Shown here piece by piece: positions 1 to 8,553 of a stretch of DNA of 64,000 nt. Each line of letters starts with the position of its first letter. Within the stretch, counting starts at the first letter, position 1. This DNA is from Candidatus Kapaibacterium sp. (GTDB taxonomy: Bacteria > Bacteroidota > Ignavibacteria > Kapaibacteriales > UBA2268): assembly GCA_937927515.1 (NCBI GenBank), contig CALBDO010000010.1:24693-88692 (forward strand), given 5' to 3'. Position numbers and translations under genes: made by a program. The notes under the pieces are model-generated. The model did not search any database. It was not told the origin of the DNA and worked only from the letters and a program-made list of their open reading frames with translations.

Positions 1-1656
1 AAAACAATCGATGATATAACAGACATTAGGGATGAAAGCGACAGAGATGGTATTAGAATTGTCATAGAATTAAAACGAGAATCAAATCCCGATGTAGTTT
101 TGAACAACCTGTTTAAACATAGCCAGTTACAAGTAACCTATGGTACGATTATGCTTGCCTTGGTCGATGGTCGACCAAAGATTCTGAACCTTCTAGAATT
201 AATGAAAATATTTATTGAGCACAGAAATCAAATAATAGTAAGAAGAACAAAATTTGAACTTGATGCTGCTGAGAAAAGATTACATATATTAGAAGGATTT
301 CTTATAGCATTAGATAATTTAGACGAGATTATTCACTTAATAAAAACCTCGCCAGACCCAAAATCGGCAAACGATAGATTACAAATTCGATTTGGATTAA
401 CAGAAGTCCAAGCAAAAGCAATATTGGACATGAGGTTGCAGCGTTTGACTAATCTCGAACAAACGAAAATAAAACAGGAATATCAAGAAGTTAGTAAAAA
501 AATTGAGGAGTTAAAAGCCATCCTTGATAGTAAAGAAATTCAACTCAATATAATTGCTGACGAATTAACTGAATTAAAACACAAATACAACGACAAGAGA
601 AGGACACAAATTATTTACGATGCCAAAGACCTCTCGATTGAAGATATCATTGCCAATGAAGAAGTTATTGTAACACTATCTCACAATGGTTATATTAAAC
701 GCATGCCAATTAATATGTACCGTAGACAAGGAAAGGGTGGTAGGGGAGTTACAGGAGTTAAAACCAGCGAAGATGACTTTATTGAATATGTTTTCAAAGC
801 ACAAACCCACCACGACTTACTTTTCTTCACCGATAAAGGAAAATGCTACAAGGTCAAAGTCTACGATATACCAGAGGGTTCTCGACAGTCCAAAGGGCGC
901 TCATTGTCGAACATAATTTCAAAGGAAGAGGGAGAGAAAGTAACCGCGTTTCTTCCGGTCGAGACCTTTGATGATAAGAAATACTTGGTTATGATTACAA
1001 AGTATGGAATCATAAAGAAAACAGACCTAATGCAGTTTGCAAATGTTAGAAGCAATGGGATTATTGCAATAAACCTCTCAGAAAATGACAAACTCGTCGT
1101 CGTTAGATTAACCGATGGAAATTCTGAAATTCTCATTGGAACCAAAAATGGTCTTGCCTGTCGTTTCAAAGAAGACGAAGTAAGAAGCATGGGTAGAATT
1201 GCAGGTGGAATTCGCGGAATTTCACTGAAAGATGATGATGAAGTTGTTTCTATGATTGTTACTAACGAACCAGAAAATACTCAAGTTTTGATTGTTGGTG
1301 AAAACGGTTATGGTAAAAGAACATTACTAACAGACTTTAGGCTAACACATCGAGGCGCGCAGGGCGTAATTTCTATGAAGATTACCCCGAAAACTGGTAA
1401 AGTAATTGGTATCGTCAAAGTTACAGACAATGATGATTTATTTGTTGTGACTTCAAAAGGAATAATTATCCGACAACCAATAAGCAATATAAGCCTTTTG
1501 GGACGACATACTCAGGGAGTAAAATTAATTCGGTTGGAGCAGGGTGACACGATTGCCGACATCACAGCAGTACCAATGGACACTGAAGAAAACGAAATTT
1601 CAGAAGAAAATGAAAATGATAAAACATTTTTCGAAAATAACTTTCAAGATAATTAA
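1..1656 (+). CDS. gyrA: DNA gyrase subunit A, 3' part (cut by window edge)
   Basis: The reading frame is open from base 1, so the start and the catalytic tyrosine domain lie outside the window. The visible 551 residues are the end of the breakage-reunion domain, a long coiled coil (about bases 200-610) and the C-terminal beta-pinwheel that wraps DNA. A GyrA box, seen as QGKGGRG near bases 727-747, separates GyrA from ParC, which lacks an intact box. The protein ends in an acidic tail rich in Glu, Asp and Asn, as in many gyrases. With GyrB it introduces negative supercoils using ATP. The stop codon is two bases before pyrC, so the two are probably co-transcribed. The family call is firm; the 5' part is unseen. 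Confidence 0.95.
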   Translation, partial: KTIDDITDIRDESDRDGIRIVIELKRESNPDVVLNNLFKHSQLQVTYGTIMLALVDGRPKILNLLELMKIFIEHRNQIIVRRTKFELDAAEKRLHILEGFLIALDNLDEIIHLIKTSPDPKSANDRLQIRFGLTEVQAKAILDMRLQRLTNLEQTKIKQEYQEVSKKIEELKAILDSKEIQLNIIADELTELKHKYNDKRRTQIIYDAKDLSIEDIIANEEVIVTLSHNGYIKRMPINMYRRQGKGGRGVTGVKTSEDDFIEYVFKAQTHHDLLFFTDKGKCYKVKVYDIPEGSRQSKGRSLSNIISKEEGEKVTAFLPVETFDDKKYLVMITKYGIIKKTDLMQFANVRSNGIIAINLSENDKLVVVRLTDGNSEILIGTKNGLACRFKEDEVRSMGRIAGGIRGISLKDDDEVVSMIVTNEPENTQVLIVGENGYGKRTLLTDFRLTHRGAQGVISMKITPKTGKVIGIVKVTDNDDLFVVTSKGIIIRQPISNISLLGRHTQGVKLIRLEQGDTIADITAVPMDTEENEISEENENDKTFFENNFQDN

Positions 1657-1658
1657 CA

Positions 1659-2945
1659 ATGGATATTTATTTAAAGAATATTAGGGTTGTCAACCCTTTA
1701 CAAAATTTGGATGGGATTTTCAATATCTTAATATCAAATGGTATTATTTCATACTTTGGAACTGTACCATCGGATAGTATTCCACCAGAGACAAAAATTA
1801 TTGAAGGTGAAAATCTGATTTGTGTCCCCGGGCTTTTTGATATTCATGTACATTTTCGGGACCCCGGACAAACTCACAAGGAGGATATTTATTCTGGGAT
1901 TAAAGCAGCAGCAAATGGTGGCTTCACTGGCGTTTTGGTTATGCCTAATACCTCACCACCAATAGATAACACACAAATTGTGGAGTACATAAAATCAAAA
2001 TCCGAGGGGCAAATCGTAGATGTTTTTATCTCTGCTGCAATAACTAAAGGCCTCGAAGGCAAACAAATCACCTCAATGAATACTCTTGCAAAAGGTGGAG
2101 TAGTTATGTTCACCGACGATGGATACTCAATTGTAAATTCGGAAGTTATGCGACGTGCCTTCGATTACTCTGCTCCCTTTGATTACTTGATTTCTCAACA
2201 TTGTGAAGACCATAACCTAACACAGGGTTTCTCTGCAAATGATGGCGAAGTAGCAACTAAACTTGGATTGAAAGGATATCCGAAAGTAGCCGAAGAAATA
2301 ATCCTCTCTCGAGATGTGTTATTAGCAGAATATTGCAATAACAGAAGGTATCATGCCCAGCACATATCTACAAAGAACTCAGTTGAAATTATAAGGCGAG
2401 CCAAAGAAAAAGGATTGAGAGTTAGTTGCGAAGTTACACCACATCATTTCTCCTTGGATGAAACATATCTCGAAACATTTGATACAAATTACAAAATGAA
2501 CCCACCATTGAGAAGCAAGGACGATGTCGAAGGACTTATATCTGGATTGAAGGATGGAACAATCGATTGTATTGCATCGGACCATGCGCCTCATTCTGCA
2601 TTCGAAAAAGAAGTTGAATTCGAAAAAGCAGCAAATGGTGTAATCGGTCTTGAAACTTCTCTTGGGGTAACTTTAACATATCTTTACCACAAAGGTCATC
2701 TTACTTTGAACCAAATAATTGAGAAGATGAGCATTAACCCAAGAAAAATTCTTGGCTTAGACCCAATAGTATTTAAAACAGGCAAATCAGCGAATATGAC
2801 AATTTTTTCCTTGGACGAAGAATGGATTGTTGACAAGCAATTTTTTAAAAGTAAATCTAAAAATACACCATTCGACGGATTTAAACTCAAAGGAAAACCC
2901 AAATATATAATCAACAAAGGTATGTTGTTTACTTCAAATCTATAG
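1659..2945 (+). CDS. pyrC: Dihydroorotase, type I
   Basis: This 428-residue amidohydrolase interconverts carbamoyl-aspartate and dihydroorotate in pyrimidine synthesis. The metal-binding DIHVHFRDPG motif sits at residues 61-70. A second histidine is in SQHCEDH, a third in CEVTPHHF, and the catalytic aspartate is in SDHAPH. A FTDDG motif replaces the carboxylated lysine region, as in type I enzymes. Length is normal for the family. The gene starts two bases after the gyrA stop and is followed five bases later by a small unknown gene, so a gyrA-pyrC operon is likely. Other pyr genes are not in the window. Confidence 0.95.
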   Translation: MDIYLKNIRVVNPLQNLDGIFNILISNGIISYFGTVPSDSIPPETKIIEGENLICVPGLFDIHVHFRDPGQTHKEDIYSGIKAAANGGFTGVLVMPNTSPPIDNTQIVEYIKSKSEGQIVDVFISAAITKGLEGKQITSMNTLAKGGVVMFTDDGYSIVNSEVMRRAFDYSAPFDYLISQHCEDHNLTQGFSANDGEVATKLGLKGYPKVAEEIILSRDVLLAEYCNNRRYHAQHISTKNSVEIIRRAKEKGLRVSCEVTPHHFSLDETYLETFDTNYKMNPPLRSKDDVEGLISGLKDGTIDCIASDHAPHSAFEKEVEFEKAANGVIGLETSLGVTLTYLYHKGHLTLNQIIEKMSINPRKILGLDPIVFKTGKSANMTIFSLDEEWIVDKQFFKSKSKNTPFDGFKLKGKPKYIINKGMLFTSNL

Positions 2946-2949
2946 ACTA

Positions 2950-3174
2950 ATGGAAGAAAGTCGAAACTATAGAATAATAAAACTACTGGAAAAAGAGGTG
3001 AACGATGATGATATACTATTTAAAAGAAATAAGTATCAAGAAGAGTTGTTGCATCGAAAACAAATTCGCCAGGAAATTCGTGACAGGATTAAACTTAGTA
3101 TAGATTCGAATGACCCTGCATTTTGGAAAACACTAAGGGCACTACTTGGTAGTTCTGAGAATGAACCCTTTTGA
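2950..3174 (+). CDS. Small charged hypothetical protein after pyrC
   Basis: I do not recognise this 74-residue protein. It is hydrophilic and rich in Lys, Glu, Arg and Asp, with a likely helical middle section and no signal peptide or membrane segment. It ends in a Trp-Lys-Thr-Leu segment followed by an acidic tail. The start lies five bases after the pyrC stop on the same strand, which suggests translational coupling and supports a real gene. No conserved motif is visible and I assign no function. Confidence 0.55.
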   Translation: MEESRNYRIIKLLEKEVNDDDILFKRNKYQEELLHRKQIRQEIRDRIKLSIDSNDPAFWKTLRALLGSSENEPF

Positions 3175-3282
3175 TTGAATAATCCAATGAAATATAATCC
3201 ATATTATGTAAACTAAAGTATTAAACAATTTGCATATTTAACATATGATTGTTAAATTAGAATTTTGAACCAAGGGTTTAAT

Positions 3283-3834
3283 ATGAAAAGAAATCTACTG
3301 CATAACATCGAGTACTTTTCCATTTCTTTAATTTTAATTGGTATAATTTCGCGCTTTATCCCGCACCCACCAAACTTTACCCCCATCATATCCATATCAT
3401 TATTGGCTGGATATTCGTTCAAAAATAAGTTGAAATCATTCTTAATACCTCTAATTTCTATGTTTATTTCGGATTTGTTGTTAGGTTTACATTCAACAAT
3501 ATGGGCGGTTTATCTATCTTTTGTAATTGTTGTTTTCTTGGGATTCCTTTTAAGAAATAATTTCACTTACATAAAACTTTTTGGAATTGTCTCTGTCTCT
3601 TCATTTTTATTTTACCTGATTACCAATTTTGCTGTTTGGGCCACTTCAGGGATGTATCCCCATACTCTGGCTGGCCTTCTGCAGTGCTATATCTTTGGTT
3701 TACCATTTTATAAACCTTCACCAATTGAGATGTTTGGATTAGCTTATCTTGGAGATTTAATTTATTCTTTTACTTTATTCTTTGTATATGAGTTTGCTGC
3801 GAAGAGAATTTACGCACCTAATAATAATATTTGA
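3283..3834 (+). CDS. DUF6580-type integral membrane protein
   Basis: The 183-residue protein has five or six hydrophobic segments and the pattern I associate with DUF6580: an early RFIPHPPNFTP motif, then a PLISMFISDLLLG segment, a TNFAVW motif and a C-terminal LGDLIYS segment. The family is described as putative transport proteins, possibly related to substrate-binding components of ECF-type importers; the substrate is unknown. An upstream TTG at 3265 is in frame, but I chose the ATG at 3283 because an AAGGG ribosome site lies about six bases before it. No riboswitch-like structure was seen in the 108-base upstream gap, and no transporter partner is adjacent. Confidence 0.75.
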   Translation: MKRNLLHNIEYFSISLILIGIISRFIPHPPNFTPIISISLLAGYSFKNKLKSFLIPLISMFISDLLLGLHSTIWAVYLSFVIVVFLGFLLRNNFTYIKLFGIVSVSSFLFYLITNFAVWATSGMYPHTLAGLLQCYIFGLPFYKPSPIEMFGLAYLGDLIYSFTLFFVYEFAAKRIYAPNNNI

Positions 3835-3885
3835 ATTTTTTATTAATGCTGAATCTAATCGAGTATTTAAATCAAAGAAGTAACT

Positions 3886-4383
3886 CTATTCGTTTTCAAG
3901 GTCATCAGTAAGGTCCATTGCTCTTTTACCGCCAGCAATGCTAACTATTATATCGTCGTAGTGGTCACAAATAGTTGCCACGGTTGTAAGAATGAGTTTT
4001 AACGATTGTGGATTTAGTGAACTTCCAAGTATTGTATGTGAGAAAGAAATTGTGTTGTCGAAAATCAGTCCAAAGGCACCGAAATGCAACTCTGCATTCT
4101 TCCTAAGCAAGAAATGCATTAATTCTTGTGTTATATTTGCACCAGTAACCACGTTGGAGTAAAATTCAACGCAAGCCTCTGTTTTTGTATATGGTCGAAC
4201 CATAATCATTATTTGAGAGGAACCTTTTTGTATAGTAAAACTTGCATTGTCAAATTTTAGATGCTCTGGAAAATATTCATCAAGCAAGGTACTTAATTGA
4301 AGTGAAACAGCATCTAAAATTTCTTTTGGTGTTTGAACAGTACTATCTTTTTCATTTGCTATCAAAATGTCTTTCTCTTCCAT
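3886..4383 (-). CDS. TY-Chap / YbjN-like peptide-binding chaperone domain protein
   Basis: The 165-residue protein resembles the fold shared by type III secretion chaperones (CesT-like) and YbjN. Telling segments are a strand-rich core, the LLRKNAELHFGAFGL motif, the SFSHTILGSSL motif and a C-terminal DHYDDII stretch followed by a Gly-Gly. Proteins of this sort bind peptides or partner proteins; the client is unknown. The gene follows pspA with an 11-base gap, and its AGGGGAGAG ribosome site overlaps the pspA stop. The pair is therefore translationally linked, which hints at a role in envelope stress or as a PspA partner (inference). No signal peptide is seen. Confidence 0.7.
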   Translation of the reverse strand: MEEKDILIANEKDSTVQTPKEILDAVSLQLSTLLDEYFPEHLKFDNASFTIQKGSSQIMIMVRPYTKTEACVEFYSNVVTGANITQELMHFLLRKNAELHFGAFGLIFDNTISFSHTILGSSLNPQSLKLILTTVATICDHYDDIIVSIAGGKRAMDLTDDLENE

Positions 4384-4394
4384 TGAACTCTCCC

Positions 4395-5090
4395 CTATTG
4401 TTGATTTTCATTGTGAGAAACTTCTGGCAATAAGCCCATTTTAGATTTCAGTTCCAAGAGCTGCTTTTCAACATCAGTTGAAGAAGTAAGTTTTTTAAAT
4501 TCATCATCGAGCGAAGAACTCTCGGAACTTAACTGTTCAAAAGCACTTGCTTCTGCCTCTATCTTTTCTATTTTTTCTTCGTACTTATCGAACTTGCTAA
4601 AGGCATCGGAGCCAACCCCGCTTAAACTTTGTGCGATTTGCTTCTGAGCTTTTGCTGCTTGCGAACGAGCAATGAGAACCCCTTGCCGTGCTCTTGCTTC
4701 TTCGAGCTTTGTCTTGAGGCTGTTCAATTGAGTTCGCAACTTATTAGTAGTTTCTTTTGCTTGAATATAGATGGGTTGTAAATCTTGAATATTTTTGTCG
4801 GCTATAACCTTCCTTTCGAGTGCAGCTTTAGCCAGGTCTTCTCTACCAGCTTGCAAAGCTTGCCTTGCTTTAAATTCCCATTCCTCGGAGTCCTTTTTTG
4901 CTTTTTCAAGTTTCCTTTCAAGAGACTTTTCATTTGCGATGGCATTTGCTACTGCTAGAGTAGCTTTGTTTACGCTCTCCTCCATTTCGAGGACCATCTG
5001 TTTTAACATTTTTTCAGGGTCCTCGGCCTTGTCCAATGCATCATTTACATTGGCTTTGAAAATGTCTGCTATTCGACTGAATATTCCCAT
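4395..5090 (-). CDS. pspA: PspA/IM30 family membrane-stress protein
   Basis: This 231-residue, almost wholly coiled-coil protein matches PspA/Vipp1: the MGIFSRIADIFKAN amphipathic N-terminus, a DPEKMLKQMV segment and long alternating charged helices. Such proteins polymerise on the inner face of the cytoplasmic membrane and protect its integrity. I chose the ATG at 5090 because it gives the canonical N-terminus and has an AAGGTGG ribosome site five bases upstream; an in-frame GTG three codons earlier is less likely. It is the first gene of a pair with the TY-Chap-like protein. A TAATTTTG-like -7 element lies at 5141-5148. No pspB, pspC or pspF is present. Confidence 0.9.
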   Translation of the reverse strand: MGIFSRIADIFKANVNDALDKAEDPEKMLKQMVLEMEESVNKATLAVANAIANEKSLERKLEKAKKDSEEWEFKARQALQAGREDLAKAALERKVIADKNIQDLQPIYIQAKETTNKLRTQLNSLKTKLEEARARQGVLIARSQAAKAQKQIAQSLSGVGSDAFSKFDKYEEKIEKIEAEASAFEQLSSESSSLDDEFKKLTSSTDVEKQLLELKSKMGLLPEVSHNENQQ

Positions 5091-5140
5091 ATAACCCACC
5101 TTTTCAAAACAAAGAAAAACAGTATTCGTTTCTTTAATTA

Positions 5141-5148
5141 CAAAATTA
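5141..5148 (-). promoter_or_regulatory. Possible -7 element of pspA
   Basis: The minus strand reads TAATTTTG, a match to the Bacteroidota -7 consensus TAnnTTTG, about 50 bases before the pspA start. No TTTG was found at the expected upstream distance, so support is partial. Confidence 0.35.
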
Positions 5149-5183
5149 AAAATTATTATTTTAGAAAAAAATTTTTTAGCAAT

Positions 5184-5510
5184 ATGAAAATGGACTTAAA
5201 AGAACTTATGGATGTTTTTAAAAGATTTCAAGAGGAAATGCAAAAAATTCAAAAAGAATCGGAATCCAAATTTTATTTTGGCGATAGCGGGGCTGGTTTA
5301 GTCACCGCAAAGGTTAATGGTAAACTTGAAGTAGTTAGTGTTGATATAACGAAAGAAGCCTTGGAATTGAATGATAAATCCTTGCTCGAGGATTTAATTG
5401 TTGGAGCAATTAATAAAGCTTTAGAAAAGGCAAAAGAAGAAGGTGCAAAGCAGTTACAAAATTTTTTAGGTCCCATTTCGCCTTTTGGAAACATAAATTT
5501 CAATTTGTAA
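5184..5510 (+). CDS. ybaB: YbaB/EbfC nucleoid-associated protein
   Basis: The 108-residue protein has the YbaB layout: an N-terminal amphipathic helix with repeated Gln/Lys/Glu, a short strand region around a GLVTAKVNGK motif, then VVSVDITKE and a second helix with INKALEKAKEEGAKQL. YbaB dimers bind DNA and act as nucleoid-associated proteins. The gene is followed three bases later by recR, the usual neighbour in most bacteria, which supports the assignment. The dnaX gene that often precedes the pair is absent; instead the divergent pspA gene lies upstream. Confidence 0.92.
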   Translation: MKMDLKELMDVFKRFQEEMQKIQKESESKFYFGDSGAGLVTAKVNGKLEVVSVDITKEALELNDKSLLEDLIVGAINKALEKAKEEGAKQLQNFLGPISPFGNINFNL

Positions 5511-5513
5511 AAA

Positions 5514-6110
5514 ATGAAATTTTCTAGTAAGACTATCGAAGAAATGATTGATATACTATCAACTCTCCCAACAATTGGTCGTAAATCTGCTCAACGACTG
5601 ACCCTATTTTTGTTACGCCAACCGGAAGAATTTATCCAAAAATTCTCCGAAACACTTGTAAAACTTAAAAAAGACATTAAATTATGTAGCCTATGTTTTA
5701 ATTTTACCGAAACGGACCCATGCCCTATTTGCTCCTCTCCAGAACGAAACAAAGAATTAATATGTGTTGTCGAGCAACCCGATGATGTATTAGCCATTGA
5801 AAAAACTAATCAGTATAAAGGAGTCTATCACGTCCTCCATGGTGCAATTAATCATCTAGATGGTATTTCAGTTTCAAAGCTTAAAATCAGTGAATTACTT
5901 CAAAGAGCCAAAACTGCTAAAGAAATCATTTTTGCATTGAATCCTAGCGTTGAAGGGGAAGTTACAATACATTACATTGTCAGTCTACTTAAAAATTACC
6001 CTATCAAATTAACTAGAATAGCCCGTGGATTGCCTATTGGAATTGAAATTCAATACGCTGATGATGCTACTCTTTTAAATGCAATTGAAAATAGAACAGA
6101 GATAAAATGA
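5514..6110 (+). CDS. recR: Recombination mediator RecR
   Basis: The 198-residue protein has the helix-hairpin-helix near LPTIGRKSAQRL (residues 18-29), a four-cysteine zinc finger at Cys58, Cys61, Cys70 and Cys73, and a Toprim domain starting near residue 82 with Glu87 in VVEQPDD. The C-terminal RIARGLPIGIEIQYAD segment is highly characteristic. RecR acts with RecO (and RecF) to load RecA at gaps. It follows ybaB with three bases between, and its stop overlaps the start of the next lipoprotein gene by four bases, so the lipoprotein is probably in the same transcript. Confidence 0.95.
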   Translation: MKFSSKTIEEMIDILSTLPTIGRKSAQRLTLFLLRQPEEFIQKFSETLVKLKKDIKLCSLCFNFTETDPCPICSSPERNKELICVVEQPDDVLAIEKTNQYKGVYHVLHGAINHLDGISVSKLKISELLQRAKTAKEIIFALNPSVEGEVTIHYIVSLLKNYPIKLTRIARGLPIGIEIQYADDATLLNAIENRTEIK

Positions 6111-6691
6111 AAATCATAAAATTATCCATCTGTTTGGTTTCTCTTGTTATCATAGGTTCTTGTGGACTTTTCGATACAAGAACTCCAGAAAATCCTAATG
6201 ATACCAACTTGAATTTTCCACCAGCAACTACACCTCAAATTTTATTAAATAATTTCATTAATTCTTTTAATCAGAAGAATGCAACTATCTATCAATCTTG
6301 CCTTTTTTCAGATGGTAATCTGTTTATTTTTTTCCCCAGTTACGATGCGCTTGCAATATATTCTAATATTTTTCAAAATTGGAACTTGGCATCGGAGTTC
6401 AATTTTGCTAAAAATTTGTTCAGCAAGTTTAATCCCGAAGAATTCCCCGTATTCAATATAACCCAAAATTCTTTCGCTAACTTGTCAACAGATTCAAGCA
6501 TCTTCATCGGTGATTATGAAATAAGCATTTATTCAAGGGATAATTCGATAAATAATCTTTACAAAGGCAAAATACAGCTAAATCTAATTTTAGATAAAAC
6601 TGGAACCTGGAAAATTATAAGATGGTATGATTATAAACAGGTAGATAATTTCCCTACTATAAGTTTTTTAAAGGCCAAATTAAATTCTTAG
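6107..6691 (+). CDS. Lipoprotein of unknown function, paralogue of the next gene
   Basis: A 194-residue protein with a short basic N-terminus, a hydrophobic core and a lipobox ending at Cys19 (IIGSC), so it is probably an envelope lipoprotein. The mature part looks like a small alpha+beta domain: an amphipathic helix with FINSFNQKNATIYQ, then strand-rich sequence ending in GTWKIIRWYDYK. The order helix, 'loss of ligand' region, then paired strands resembles NTF2-like folds, but this is inference. The ATG overlaps the recR stop by four bases. The following gene shares the overall plan and the WK/WQ...W ending, so the two look like an old tandem duplication. Confidence 0.7.
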   Translation: MKIIKLSICLVSLVIIGSCGLFDTRTPENPNDTNLNFPPATTPQILLNNFINSFNQKNATIYQSCLFSDGNLFIFFPSYDALAIYSNIFQNWNLASEFNFAKNLFSKFNPEEFPVFNITQNSFANLSTDSSIFIGDYEISIYSRDNSINNLYKGKIQLNLILDKTGTWKIIRWYDYKQVDNFPTISFLKAKLNS

Positions 6692-6692
6692 T

Positions 6693-7217
6693 ATGTTACC
6701 AATGATATTACATTTAAAAAAATTTCTCAAATTCATTTTATCGATGTTTATCTTTAGTGGTTGCATCAATCCTTTTGCTCCTAAATTGATTGATGCATCT
6801 AACGATGAATCAATTCTCACAGAGCAGAAAACCATAGATGGTGTTTTTCGAAATTTTCAGTATTCATACAATTTGAAAGATACAGTTGTTTATAGCAAAT
6901 TACTCTCGGAAGATTTTGTATTTGTATATCGTAATTACGACGTTGGTGTTGACAGGAGCTGGGGAAAAAGCGAAGACGTTAAAACAACTTATGGACTATT
7001 CCAAGCCGCAACATACATTGATTTGATTTGGAACGATTCCTACATCGCAATTGGCGATTCTTTAGAAAAAAATATTCAAAGAGGCTTCTCACTAACTATA
7101 ATTTTTTCTCCAAACGATGTTATTCATCTTCAAGGAAAAGGAAATTTTAAACTTCGTTTCAATACTGCTGATTCAATATGGCAAATAACATATTGGAGAG
7201 ATGAAACATATTTTTAA
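6693..7217 (+). CDS. Lipoprotein of unknown function, paralogue of the previous gene
   Basis: A 174-residue protein with a lipobox ending at Cys24 (IFSGC). Alternative starts are the ATG at 6693 and another at 6702; the first is two bases after the upstream stop. The mature part has an amphipathic FRNFQYSYNLKD helix, a SEDFVFVYRNYD segment and a final IWQITYWRDE, paralleling the previous gene and again suggestive of an NTF2-like fold. No enzyme motif is visible. Its stop codon directly abuts the stop codon of the convergent fliA gene, leaving no room for a separate terminator. Confidence 0.68.
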   Translation: MLPMILHLKKFLKFILSMFIFSGCINPFAPKLIDASNDESILTEQKTIDGVFRNFQYSYNLKDTVVYSKLLSEDFVFVYRNYDVGVDRSWGKSEDVKTTYGLFQAATYIDLIWNDSYIAIGDSLEKNIQRGFSLTIIFSPNDVIHLQGKGNFKLRFNTADSIWQITYWRDETYF

Positions 7218-7985
7218 TTACTTTTCAAACTCTTTAAATTTCTTTTTTAGTTTCTTTAACACGAAAGAATGAATTTGAGAAATTCTACTCTCGGATAATC
7301 CTAATAATTTCCCGATTTCTTTAAATTTCAAATTTTCATAGTAGTACAAAGTAACCACAAGCCTCTCTTTTTCTGGAAGCTTCTTTAAAAATTCATATAT
7401 AATTTGAACTTTTTCATTTTCAACAATCTCATCCAATACGGTCTTCTCTTCATTATCTGATAAGTTTTCTAAGAAAGGAACCTCGTCTCCTTCACTGTTT
7501 AATTCAATTACATCACCGAGGAAAAAAGATTCTTGGGAGGACTGATATGCTTTTACGTATTCACTAAGCTCTTTTTCATCTACGTTCAATTTTTTCATCA
7601 CATCATCTAAATCGTATCTACCCTTTTCTGCAAAAGATTTATCAGCAGTCTCGATGAATTCCTTTGCTTTCTTTCTCGAATTTCTGGACAACCAGTCTAT
7701 TCTTCGCAATTCATCGAAAATTGCCCCTCTAATTCTTTGATAAGCGTATGTTTCAAATTTGACATTTTGTCCAGGGTCGTATTTTTCAATCGATTCAATC
7801 AAACCCACTATTCCAAAATTTATTAAGTCACTTTCGGATAAAATTGAATTTGTAGGCAGATTTATATTCCTTAAAACAAGTTTGACAAAAGGTACATACG
7901 CCAAAACCAACTTGTTTCGTAGCTCAAGAGACTTACTATTCTTGTATAACAACCACGTTTTATTTAATTCTTCTAAGGATAGCAT
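7218..7985 (-). CDS. fliA: FliA/SigD-type flagellar sigma factor
   Basis: The 255-residue protein has sigma region 2 (LINFGIVGLIESIEKYD, then FETYAYQRIRGAIFDELRRIDW), a region 3 segment, and region 4 with a C-terminal helix-turn-helix (FKEIGKLLGLSESRISQIH). The region 2 and 3 sequences are typical of the sigma-28 FliA/WhiG group, which directs late flagellar and chemotaxis transcription. It is the last gene of a minus-strand cluster with flhF and flhG, the usual setting. No flgM anti-sigma gene is visible here. The 40-base gap to the upstream membrane-protein gene contains no clear terminator. Confidence 0.92.
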   Translation of the reverse strand: MLSLEELNKTWLLYKNSKSLELRNKLVLAYVPFVKLVLRNINLPTNSILSESDLINFGIVGLIESIEKYDPGQNVKFETYAYQRIRGAIFDELRRIDWLSRNSRKKAKEFIETADKSFAEKGRYDLDDVMKKLNVDEKELSEYVKAYQSSQESFFLGDVIELNSEGDEVPFLENLSDNEEKTVLDEIVENEKVQIIYEFLKKLPEKERLVVTLYYYENLKFKEIGKLLGLSESRISQIHSFVLKKLKKKFKEFEK

Positions 7986-8025
7986 TAATTAAAAGGATTT
8001 TGTATAAAAAATTCGTTGTGTTTAC

Positions 8026-8523
8026 TTAGCTTTCTTTAGAGCTCTCCAATTGTTCACGCAATTTTCGAATTTCTTCTTCTCTTTTGTCTTGGGCTTCTTT
8101 TAGTAGCAAATCTCGCTCTAACTTCCCTTCCAAGGCGGCACGCTCTCGCTCTCGTGCAAATTCCTCTTCGATTCTTCTACGCTCCTCGGCTTCTTTCTGA
8201 CGAATTTTTGCTAAAATCAAAAACCATATCAAAACTGTAATACCCAGTCCAAAATATATCACAACAAATAAAATGAAACCTTTAAGTAGCGAATTCAGTA
8301 ATGTATTTGCTTCAAAATAATAGTTGTATAGTAAATAAACTATTCCACAAACTGAACCAATTAAAAATAACGACTTAAAGGGAAATGAAACTATTTTATT
8401 CAACCTTTTTCTCTCGGCTTCAAGTCTTTTCCTTAATCTTGCCTCTTGTTCTTTTTTAAGTCTTTCCCTTTCTTTAAGCTCTCTTTTATGGTCTTTTGAG
8501 GTGTCTTCTTTTGGTTTTGCCAT
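8026..8523 (-). CDS. Two-helix membrane protein with charged coiled-coil ends, in flagellar operon
   Basis: I do not recognise this 165-residue protein. A highly charged Lys/Arg/Glu N-terminus (residues 1-43) is followed by two predicted membrane helices (about 47-68 and 80-105) and a Glu/Arg-rich C-terminal coiled coil (106-165). With both ends charged and cytoplasmic, the likely topology is a hairpin in the inner membrane. The ATG at 8523 is preferred to an upstream TTG at 8547. It sits between flhG and fliA, where I know of no standard core flagellar gene. A motility or polar-placement role is inferred from position only. Confidence 0.65.
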   Translation of the reverse strand: MAKPKEDTSKDHKRELKERERLKKEQEARLRKRLEAERKRLNKIVSFPFKSLFLIGSVCGIVYLLYNYYFEANTLLNSLLKGFILFVVIYFGLGITVLIWFLILAKIRQKEAEERRRIEEEFARERERAALEGKLERDLLLKEAQDKREEEIRKLREQLESSKES

Positions 8524-8553
8524 TGATATTCCCAAAGAATTTAACAAATTTAG

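Noticed and set aside
3175..3282. Cobalamin or other riboswitch before the DUF6580 gene
   Set aside because: No conserved boxes or stable hairpins are visible in the 108-base gap.
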